From positions 12,239 through 52,343 of the forward strand of contig DYHQ01000002.1 in NCBI GenBank assembly GCA_020724065.1: a stretch of DNA of 40,105 nucleotides. Direction: 5' to 3'. The number at the start of each line of letters is the position of its first letter. Position 1 is the stretch's first letter. Below the pieces are notes generated by a model, which saw only the letters and a list, made by a program, of their open reading frames with translations, was not told the DNA's origin and did no database searches. This DNA is from Candidatus Puniceispirillum sp. (GTDB lineage Bacteria > Electryoneota > RPQS01 > DYHQ01). Shown here piece after piece: positions 33,878-40,105 of the stretch. The translations under genes and the position numbers were made by a program.

Positions 33878-34288
33878 CTATTTCGCCTTTGTCTTCAGGC
33901 GACGCTTCTTCGTTTCTTCTCCGCCTTTTGCCCCCTCTTTGGGTGCTTCGCCGGCCACCCAGACCGTGAGATGACTCGTGCGCTTGCGGATAACCGTCGC
34001 ACGCCCCATGGCACGCTGGATGTAGCGTTTGAGTGTCGGCCCTTCATCCACAAAAATCGTGCGCACCACGGCCTCGTCAGGATCAATATCCCGCGAACCT
34101 GTTCCCTGCAACAAATTCGCGAGCGCCGAGCGAATGGCCTTCTCGACGGGTCGCGCGGCGGCTCTGGGGCTGAATTGAAGGATCTGCAACGCGTCGTTCA
34201 CCACTCGACCTCTAACCAGATCCGCCACCAAGCGCACCTTGCGTGGAGCCATACGGACAAATCGAACTAAACACCGAGCCTCAGGCAT
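33878..34288 (-). CDS. rplV: 50S ribosomal protein L22 with basic C-terminal tail
   Basis: L22, 136 residues; its beta-hairpin lines the exit tunnel. RFVRMAPRKVRLVADLVRGR, then PVEKAIRSALANLLQ and LKRYIQRAMGRATVIRKRTS match the family, ending LTVWVAGE. A Lys/Glu/Gly tail of about 24 residues follows, comparable in character to the L5 and L17 extensions. It lies 9 bp upstream of rpsC and 2 bp after rpsS. Confidence 0.97.
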   Translation of the reverse strand: MPEARCLVRFVRMAPRKVRLVADLVRGRVVNDALQILQFSPRAAARPVEKAIRSALANLLQGTGSRDIDPDEAVVRTIFVDEGPTLKRYIQRAMGRATVIRKRTSHLTVWVAGEAPKEGAKGGEETKKRRLKTKAK

Positions 34289-34290
34289 GG

Positions 34291-34593
34291 CTAACTCGCT
34301 CCCTTCGGCCCTTTGGTGACCGTCTTCTCGGTCTTCCTGCCTCCGTGTCCTTTGAAAATGCGAGTCGGGGCAAACTCGCCCAATTTATGTCCCACCATAT
34401 TCTCCGTAACAAATACCGGAAGGAATTTGCGGCCGTTGTGAACGGCCAGAGTGTGACCCACGAATTCGGGTGAGATCATGGATCGCCTTGACCAGGTCCG
34501 AAGAACTTTCTTCGTGCTCGTCCGATTCATCTCCTGAATGCGTTCCAGGAGTCGTGGATCAATGAAGGGTCCCTTCTTGAGTGAACGGGCCAT
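34291..34593 (-). CDS. rpsS: 30S ribosomal protein S19
   Basis: S19, 100 residues, binds the 16S 3' major domain with S13. It begins [20 protein letters not shown], then [40 protein letters not shown] and [13 protein letters not shown] follow. The ATG at 34593 shares one base with the rplB stop (TAATG) and has AAGGG upstream; the open frame extends 34 codons into rplB without family similarity. Confidence 0.98.
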   Translation of the reverse strand: MARSLKKGPFIDPRLLERIQEMNRTSTKKVLRTWSRRSMISPEFVGHTLAVHNGRKFLPVFVTENMVGHKLGEFAPTRIFKGHGGRKTEKTVTKGPKGAS

Positions 34594-35432
34594 TAGTCTA
34601 CCCTTGCTTTGCGTCGCTGAACTATCAATCTCGTGGAAAGCTTGCGCGGGCGTCGCGTCTTGAGTCCTTTGGTAATCTTTCCCCACGGGGTGCACGGGTG
34701 GCGACCGCCCGACGACTTCCCCTCACCGCCTCCCATCGGATGGTCCACCGGATTCATCGCAACTCCTCGCGTATGAGGCCGCCAACCCATCCAACGGCTG
34801 CGTCCCGCCTTACCCGAAACCACCTTCTCATGCTCCAAATTGCCGACTTGACCGACCGTCGCCAGACAAGCCATCTGAACCTTCCGCACCTCTCCCGAAG
34901 GAAGTTTCAGCAAGGCATATTTCCCATCGCGGGCCATGAGCTGAGCCGCCGCTCCCGCCCCTCTCGCGATTTGACCTCCTCGTCCCACCTTCATCTCAAT
35001 ATTGTGAACGAAGGTTCCCATCGGAATTAGTTCGAGTGGAAGTGCGTTCCCCGCCCGTATCTCCACCTCCGCTCGGCTGCTGACAACCACATCGTTCACC
35101 CGAAGGCCATCCGGAGCAAGGATATATCGCTTTTCGCCGTCTCGATAGTAGAGCAGGGCGATATTCGCACTGCGATTCGGGTCATATTCGAGGCATGCGA
35201 CCCTCGCCGGCATGTCAAACTTGTCTCTCTTGAAGTCAATGATTCGATAATGGCGCCGATGACCTCCGCCTCGGCTGCGAGCAGTAATGCGGCCGTGACT
35301 GTTGCGCCCTCCCGTCTTGCTTCGGGCCACCACGAGGCTCTTCTCCGCCGGTTCCTTCGACAAGTCCGACCGATCCAGAGCACTCCGGAACCGAAGCGAA
35401 GGGGTCGTGGGATTGAATTTCCTAACGGGCAT
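34593..35432 (-). CDS. rplB: 50S ribosomal protein L2
   Basis: L2, 279 residues, needed for subunit association and tRNA binding near the peptidyl-transferase centre. [60 protein letters not shown] and the conserved [20 protein letters not shown] with its functionally important His are present. Confidence 0.98.
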   Translation of the reverse strand: MPVRKFNPTTPSLRFRSALDRSDLSKEPAEKSLVVARSKTGGRNSHGRITARSRGGGHRRHYRIIDFKRDKFDMPARVACLEYDPNRSANIALLYYRDGEKRYILAPDGLRVNDVVVSSRAEVEIRAGNALPLELIPMGTFVHNIEMKVGRGGQIARGAGAAAQLMARDGKYALLKLPSGEVRKVQMACLATVGQVGNLEHEKVVSGKAGRSRWMGWRPHTRGVAMNPVDHPMGGGEGKSSGGRHPCTPWGKITKGLKTRRPRKLSTRLIVQRRKARVD

Positions 35433-35466
35433 CGCCCATACCTATTTCGATTGACCCATCGCCTGA

Positions 35467-35757
35467 CTAAACATTCTCCGCCATCTCGATATGATCCCCC
35501 TGAGCCAGAGTCACGATAGCTTTTTTCCAATCGGCTCGCTTGCCGACAAAACGACCCAAACGCTTCGTCTTTCCCTGCAAGCACATCGTATGCACTTCCC
35601 GCACAGTAACCTGATACTTGGCTTCCACCGCTCGTTTGATTTCGATTTTGTTCGCCTCTCGATCCACGACGAATGCATATTGATTGTTCGCATCCTGCAA
35701 GTAAGCGATCTTTTCAGTCAGGAGAGGCCTCTTGAGCACATTTCTCTTATGAAGCAT
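35467..35757 (-). CDS. rplW: 50S ribosomal protein L23
   Basis: L23, 96 residues, at the exit tunnel rim where trigger factor and SRP dock. LKRPLLTEKIAYLQDANNQY, FVVDREANKIEIKRAVEAKY and TMCLQGKTKRLGRFVGKRAD, WKKAIVTLAQGD match the family. I start at the ATG at 35757 (MLHKRNVLKRP), which overlaps the rplD end by 11 bp; the open frame extends 11 codons further upstream. Confidence 0.96.
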   Translation of the reverse strand: MLHKRNVLKRPLLTEKIAYLQDANNQYAFVVDREANKIEIKRAVEAKYQVTVREVHTMCLQGKTKRLGRFVGKRADWKKAIVTLAQGDHIEMAENV

Positions 35758-36382
35758 GGAGGAGCCCCTCGCAAAAGGATTCGACGGCACTTCGCTGAAT
35801 CAGCAAAGTGGAGCAGTCCATCAAATCGCGGGTTGACGCGGTGACGGCCTTCTTGACTTGCACGCGAGGAAGGTTGCGGCACGATTTGTAGAGTATCGTA
35901 TCAAAATCATTGGTCAGAAAAAGCGTTTTCTCCTCGGCAAGTCCCAGCGAATGAAACACAGCGAGGATGTCCCGTGTCTTGGGAATTTCGAGGGAAAAAT
36001 CCTCGACCAGTCGAACCTTGTCCTCTTGCAGCTTGTAGGCTACGGCCGAGCGACGGGCGAGCTTCTTGACCTTCTTGGGAATCGCCGACGAATAGACTCG
36101 GGGAACCGGGCCGAAGATCTGTCCGCCGCCGGGCCATAGAGGGCTGCGAATCGTTCCGGCACGCGCCGCGCCGCGACCCTTCTGCCTCCACGGCTTGCGT
36201 CCACCCCCACGCACTTGGCTTCTCGACTTGGCGGCGGCGGTTCCTTGACGACGATGAAACATCTCCTCGCGCACGGCAAGCCATATCGCGTGATCATTCG
36301 GTTGCTGCGCAACCAGTTCATCAGGTATTTCGACTTCCTCGCTCAGCCGCGATCCGTCTCGTGCATAAACAGGTAGTTTCAT
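35747..36382 (-). CDS. rplD: 50S ribosomal protein L4
   Basis: L4, 211 residues; its extended loop lines the exit tunnel, and in E. coli the free protein represses the S10 operon. The loop is SRSQVRGGGRKPWRQKGRGA, continuing TIRSPLWPGGGQIFGPVPR. The ATG at 36382 follows AAGGG at 7-nt spacing and gives the family N-terminus MKLPVYARDG. The gap to rplC is 4 bp. Confidence 0.97.
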   Translation of the reverse strand: MKLPVYARDGSRLSEEVEIPDELVAQQPNDHAIWLAVREEMFHRRQGTAAAKSRSQVRGGGRKPWRQKGRGAARAGTIRSPLWPGGGQIFGPVPRVYSSAIPKKVKKLARRSAVAYKLQEDKVRLVEDFSLEIPKTRDILAVFHSLGLAEEKTLFLTNDFDTILYKSCRNLPRVQVKKAVTASTRDLMDCSTLLIQRSAVESFCEGLLHAS

Positions 36383-36386
36383 CCTT

Positions 36387-37007
36387 CTACCCTTTTCTGA
36401 CAATGAGAAAACCGCCGGGCGGTCCGGGAATCGAACCCTTCAGCATGACCAAGTTCGCATCGGGGTCCACGCGGACGACTTCCAAATCTCTCACGGTGAC
36501 CTGCTCGGCTCCCATACGCCCCGGCATCCGAAGGTTTTTCCAGACGCGACCGGGATAGGTATGAGCACCGATGGCTCCACCATGGCGGAAAAACTCGTGT
36601 GTTCCGTGGCTCGCATTCGAACCACTAAAGCCGTGGCGTTTCATCACCCCCTGAAAACCGCGTCCTTTGGAGGTCGCCGTGACCTTCACACGATCCCCCA
36701 CGCTGAAAATATCGCAATGAAGAATCTCGCCCACCTTCACATCGGCCGGTGCCATGTCGCGGATTTCCCGCGTCCACCGAGACGCCGTGACGCCCAATTT
36801 CTTGAAGTGTTCCGTCATGGGCTGGTTAATCAGCTTGGGCCGGCGAAAGCCAAAGCCGAGCTGAACCGCAAAATATCCATCACGCTCAGGCGTTCGTAAA
36901 CCCGTCACTTGACATGGCCCAAGTTCGACCACCGTGACCGGAATATGCCGACCCTTCGCACTAAAAACGCGGGTCATCCCGATTTTTTTGCCAAGCAATC
37001 CTGTCAT
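36387..37007 (-). CDS. rplC: 50S ribosomal protein L3
   Basis: L3, 206 residues, an assembly initiator whose loop approaches the peptidyl-transferase centre. It begins [40 protein letters not shown] and [20 protein letters not shown] match the family. The Gln methylated by PrmB in E. coli is not present in the IGAHTYPG stretch, a common natural variation. It overlaps rpsJ by 4 bp (ATGA). Confidence 0.97.
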   Translation of the reverse strand: MTGLLGKKIGMTRVFSAKGRHIPVTVVELGPCQVTGLRTPERDGYFAVQLGFGFRRPKLINQPMTEHFKKLGVTASRWTREIRDMAPADVKVGEILHCDIFSVGDRVKVTATSKGRGFQGVMKRHGFSGSNASHGTHEFFRHGGAIGAHTYPGRVWKNLRMPGRMGAEQVTVRDLEVVRVDPDANLVMLKGSIPGPPGGFLIVRKG

Positions 37008-37315
37008 GTTTTAATCTCGATGTCCACTCCCCCCGGGAGTTCAATCTTCATCAGAGCGTCTATCGTTTTGCTCGTCGAATTATGAATATCAATCAGCCGC
37101 TTATGAATGCGTGTCTCGAATTGCTCTCGCGATTTCTTGTCCGCGTGAACACTGCGATTGACCGTCACCATCGTACGGCGGGTCGGCAACGGAATGGGAC
37201 CCGACACGACCGCTCCCGTGGTCTTGGCGGTCTGAACAATCTTCGCCGTGGCCTTATCAATCAGATTATGATCGTAAGACTTGAGCCGAATTCGAATAGA
37301 GGATTGTGCTGCCAT
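37004..37315 (-). CDS. rpsJ: 30S ribosomal protein S10
   Basis: S10, 103 residues, head of the 30S subunit and, as NusE, a partner in antitermination. [20 protein letters not shown], then [38 protein letters not shown] and [13 protein letters not shown] cover the family. No SD is visible in the 25 nt before the ATG. It follows fusA by 60 bp; tuf, often found here, is missing. Confidence 0.97.
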   Translation of the reverse strand: MAAQSSIRIRLKSYDHNLIDKATAKIVQTAKTTGAVVSGPIPLPTRRTMVTVNRSVHADKKSREQFETRIHKRLIDIHNSTSKTIDALMKIELPGGVDIEIKT

Positions 37316-37355
37316 GACAATTTCAAGAAATATGAACGAAAGAAATCTTTCCTAC

Positions 37356-37371
37356 CACGAGGGGCCTCGTG
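37356..37371 (-). other. Hairpin between fusA and rpsJ
   Basis: CACGAG (37356-37361) pairs with CTCGTG (37366-37371) around a 4-nt loop, just after the fusA stop codon. No T-run follows on the minus strand. It may stabilise or punctuate the str-S10 transcript boundary. Confidence 0.4.
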
Positions 37372-37375
37372 TCCC

Positions 37376-39493
37376 CTATACTCCATGGAGAATTTTGTCC
37401 GCGACCGCTTCGGGAACCTCTTGGAAATGGTCGAACTGCATCGTGAAGATGGCTCGCCCTTGCGTGAGGCTGCGCAGGGCCGTCGCATAGCCAAACATCT
37501 CGGCCAACGGCACCAGGGCGCTAATTACCTGAGCGTCGGGCCGGGGATGCATCTCCTGCACGCGACCCCGTCGCGAATTGATATCGCCCGCGACATTCCC
37601 CAAATAGACATCCGGCACAATCACCGTAACCTGCATGATTGGCTCCATCAGCGCCGGGTCGGCTTTGGCCGCCGCTTCCTTGAATGCCATGGATGCCGCC
37701 ATTTTGAACGCCACATCGGAGGAATCCACTTCATGAAAAGAACCATCAACCAGAGTGGCCACGAGGTCTTCTAAGGGATAACCCGCCAGAATACCGCTCT
37801 TCATGGCTTCGCGGATCCCTTGTTCGACCGCCGGAACATATTCCCTCGGAACCGCCCCATTCCGCACCTTGTTCCTGAACTCAAATCCTTTGCCGGGGGC
37901 ATTCGGTTCAATTTCCAACACCACATGAGCGAATAGTCCGCGACCCCCTGTCTGGCGAACGAACCGCGTTTCCTGAGTGACCTTCTGACGAATACATTCC
38001 TTGTAAGCTACCTGAGGTTTTCCCACCCGTGCTTCAAGACGAAACTCACGCAGCAAACGGTCAACGAGAATTTCCAGATGCAGCTCACCCATGCCCGAAA
38101 GAATCGTCTGCCCCGTCTCCTCGTCGTAACTGACCTGAAAGGTCGGGTCTTCCTCCGACAGCTTTGCCATCGCCTCTGCCAAGCGGGACTGATCCGCAAT
38201 TGTCTTCGGCTCGACCGCAACCGAAATCACAGGGACAGGAAATTCCATGCCCTCCAAAATAATCGGATGAGCTTCCTCGCAGAGCGTATCGCCCGTTCGC
38301 GTCTCCTTCAACCCGATCGCTGCAACAATATCTCCGGTATAGGCCGCCTCAATATCCTGGCGCTTATTGGCCGACATGAGAAGCAGACGACCGATCCTCT
38401 CGCGCTTGCCGGTCACCGCATTGTATACCGTGCTGCCCGCCTTGAGCCTCCCCGAATAGATTCGCAGATAGCTCAGCTTGCCGACATAGGGATCAGTCAC
38501 TATCTTGAATGTCAGGGCGGAGAAGGGAGCCTTATCGTCAACTTGGCGGATAATGGGCTCTTTCCTCTTCGGGTGCACGCCGATAGCTTCACCTTTATCC
38601 AAGGGAGAAGGCAAGTAGTTGACGATGGCATCCAAGAGGCGTTGCACTCCCCTGTTCTTGAAAGACGCGCCAGCAAGCACCGGCGTTATCTTGTTGCCAA
38701 TGGTCGCCCGGCGCAGAGCCTTGTGAATGTCCTCAACAGGAATCGGCTTGCCCTCCACGAACTTTCCAAGCAAAACCTCATCATAGTCTGAAATCGCTTC
38801 AATCATTTTTTCACGCCAATGCAGCGCTTCAGTCACCATGTCCTGCGGCACATCGAACTCATCGAATTGCATGCCTTGCGTCTCTTCGCGCCAGACTACC
38901 GCCTTGAACGAAACAAGGTCAATGATACCGGTGAACATGTCACCGGAACCCATCGGTACCTGGATAGGGACCGGGTTCGCCGACAGGCGATTTCGAATCA
39001 TATCAATGGCACGCCAGAAATCCGCTCCGACGCGATCCATCTTGTTGATGAATGCGATACGAGCCACGCCATAACGATCCGCTTGCCGCCAGACGGTTTC
39101 GCTTTGAGGTTCGACGCCACCCACGGCGCAAAAAATCGCAACGGCCCCGTCCAAAACCCGAAGACTGCGCTCCACCTCAATCGTGAAATCCACATGCCCG
39201 GGCGTATCAATGAGATTGACGCGATGTCCTTTCCAATAGAAAGTTGTGGCCGCGCTCGTGATGGTGATGCCGCGCTCTTTTTCCTGCTCCATCCAATCCA
39301 TCGCGGTATCGCCTTCATCCACCTCCCCCATGCGATGAAGCCGACCCGTATAGAAAAGCATCCGCTCGGTCGTCGTCGTCTTCCCGGCATCAATATGAGC
39401 CATGATGCCGATGTTACGAGTCAAATCGAGGGAATCTTTTCGACCGGGCGCACTGCTCGGCGTCGGCGCTTTTTCAACTTTCTCTGTCTGCAC
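37376..39493 (-). CDS. fusA: Elongation factor G
   Basis: Translocation GTPase. G motifs: [13 protein letters not shown] (P-loop), [15 protein letters not shown] (switch I), DTPGHVDF and [24 protein letters not shown] marks domain III and domains IV-V follow. The start is uncertain: a GTG at 39493 gives 705 residues with GGAA about 9 nt upstream, and a TTG at 39508 gives 710. The longest open frame (to 39631) runs well into rpsG and is rejected. Either start leaves about 10-15 more residues than usual before [12 protein letters not shown]. It sits between rpsG (31 bp) and rpsJ. Confidence 0.96.
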   Translation of the reverse strand: MQTEKVEKAPTPSSAPGRKDSLDLTRNIGIMAHIDAGKTTTTERMLFYTGRLHRMGEVDEGDTAMDWMEQEKERGITITSAATTFYWKGHRVNLIDTPGHVDFTIEVERSLRVLDGAVAIFCAVGGVEPQSETVWRQADRYGVARIAFINKMDRVGADFWRAIDMIRNRLSANPVPIQVPMGSGDMFTGIIDLVSFKAVVWREETQGMQFDEFDVPQDMVTEALHWREKMIEAISDYDEVLLGKFVEGKPIPVEDIHKALRRATIGNKITPVLAGASFKNRGVQRLLDAIVNYLPSPLDKGEAIGVHPKRKEPIIRQVDDKAPFSALTFKIVTDPYVGKLSYLRIYSGRLKAGSTVYNAVTGKRERIGRLLLMSANKRQDIEAAYTGDIVAAIGLKETRTGDTLCEEAHPIILEGMEFPVPVISVAVEPKTIADQSRLAEAMAKLSEEDPTFQVSYDEETGQTILSGMGELHLEILVDRLLREFRLEARVGKPQVAYKECIRQKVTQETRFVRQTGGRGLFAHVVLEIEPNAPGKGFEFRNKVRNGAVPREYVPAVEQGIREAMKSGILAGYPLEDLVATLVDGSFHEVDSSDVAFKMAASMAFKEAAAKADPALMEPIMQVTVIVPDVYLGNVAGDINSRRGRVQEMHPRPDAQVISALVPLAEMFGYATALRSLTQGRAIFTMQFDHFQEVPEAVADKILHGV

Positions 39494-39524
39494 GAAAACA
39501 GTTTCCAATCTTACGAATCCCGCC

Positions 39525-39995
39525 TTACCACCGGAAATGAGCAAAGGCTTTGTTGGCCTCGGCCATGCGATGGGTATCGTCCCGCTTCTTAATGGCCGAT
39601 CCTTCTCCCTTCGCAGCGGCAAGGAGTTCACCGGCTAACTTATCCGCCAGGCTCTTCTCGCTGCGATTTCCCGCGAAACTGACGATCCAGCGAATGGCAA
39701 GCGCTTCCCGACGGCTCGAACGAACCTCAACGGGAACCTGATAGGTAGACCCTCCAACCCGGCGGGATTTCACTTCGACCGTCGGCTCGACATTCCTCAC
39801 GGCCTTCTGGAAAACCTCCAGCGGATCGCTCTTGATCTTCTCACGAATCTGCTCCAGGGCATCATACAGAATCCCCTCGGCAACGCTCCGCTTTCCCCGG
39901 CGCAATAGTCCGTTGATAAACCGAGTGACAAGGACATTGCCATACTTGGGGTCTGGCAACAAATCTCTCTTGATTACACGCTTACGACGAGGCAT
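39525..39995 (-). CDS. rpsG: 30S ribosomal protein S7
   Basis: S7, 156 residues, nucleates assembly of the 30S head and contacts E-site tRNA. It begins [80 protein letters not shown] and [20 protein letters not shown] match the family to the end. It lies 53 bp after rpsL. Confidence 0.98.
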   Translation of the reverse strand: MPRRKRVIKRDLLPDPKYGNVLVTRFINGLLRRGKRSVAEGILYDALEQIREKIKSDPLEVFQKAVRNVEPTVEVKSRRVGGSTYQVPVEVRSSRREALAIRWIVSFAGNRSEKSLADKLAGELLAAAKGEGSAIKKRDDTHRMAEANKAFAHFRW

Positions 39996-40048
39996 TCTGG
40001 TGATTCGAATTAATTGACTATTGGGAGAGGAAAATCTTGAGGAACATA

Positions 40049-40105
40049 CTAAGCTGCCGCACCCGATTTCTTTTTCTTCGTTCCGTACCGCGAACGGCTT
40101 TGACT
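40049..40105 (-). CDS. rpsL: 30S ribosomal protein S12 (C-terminus only, cut by window edge)
   Basis: The minus-strand frame ending at TAG (40049-40051) reads [18 protein letters not shown], which matches the S12 C-terminus (RSKYGTKRPK in E. coli). The expected rpsL-rpsG order supports this. Only 18 codons are in the window. Confidence 0.92.
   Translation of the reverse strand, partial: SQSRSRYGTKKKKSGAAA

Noticed and set aside
1-40105. CRISPR array, insertion sequence, prophage, tRNA or rRNA gene
   Set aside because: No regularly spaced direct repeats, transposase or integrase motifs, cloverleaf sequence or rRNA-like sequence was seen; a covariance-model scan would be needed to exclude small RNAs fully.

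Overview
Organism. The window comes from a Gram-negative bacterium: it encodes an Omp85/TamA-type outer-membrane protein and a very large outer-membrane beta-barrel. It uses zinc-binding (C+) forms of S4, S14 and L36. Clear Shine-Dalgarno (SD) sites precede many genes, and GTG, TTG and apparently ACG starts occur. The giant barrel carries a motif block that I associate with members and neighbours of the FCB group (Zixibacteria/KSB1/Gemmatimonadota-like lineages). That placement is an inference from motif memory; a 16S or marker-gene tree would be needed. Apart from radC, every gene lies on the minus strand.

Layout, left to right. 1-743 is a 5'-truncated radC on the plus strand, convergent with a soluble hybrid histidine kinase (1033-3231). 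Next come elbB and mdh, then rpmA and rplU, transcribed from a good sigma70-type promoter overlapping the end of rng (RNase G/E). From 7.75 to 21.1 kb nine genes are packed with overlaps or tiny gaps. In transcription order they are hutU, yjbQ, hutI, a DUF72 gene, a GGDEF diguanylate cyclase, glgA, a secreted NHL-repeat beta-propeller, a 1159-residue outer-membrane barrel and a TamA/BamA-like protein. From 21.4 kb to the right edge is the str-S10-spc-alpha superoperon: rpsL (partial), rpsG, fusA, rpsJ, rplC, rplD, rplW, rplB, rpsS, rplV, rpsC, rplP, rpmC, rpsQ, rplN, rplX, rplE, rpsN, rpsH, rplF, rplR, rpsE, rpmD, rplO, secY, adk, map, infA, rpmJ, rpsM, rpsK, rpsD, rpoA, rplQ. A strong intrinsic terminator follows rplQ. 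tuf is absent from its common place between fusA and rpsJ.

How the genes work together. The right half is the translation, secretion and transcription core. The middle cluster joins two histidine-degradation enzymes, glycogen synthesis, a c-di-GMP synthase and three exported or outer-membrane proteins in one apparent transcript. The last three (propeller, giant barrel, Omp85 protein) look like a dedicated outer-membrane assembly or surface-structure module and are the best candidate here for an undescribed system.

Other points of note. IF-1 aligns to its full family length only if translation starts at an ACG codon with an ideal SD. REP/REPIN-like paired palindromes occur downstream of radC and between rplQ and hutU, and another palindrome pair is inserted between rpmC and rplP. 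L5, L17 and L22 carry basic Lys/Ala-rich extensions. I saw no tRNA, rRNA, CRISPR array, insertion sequence or phage gene.
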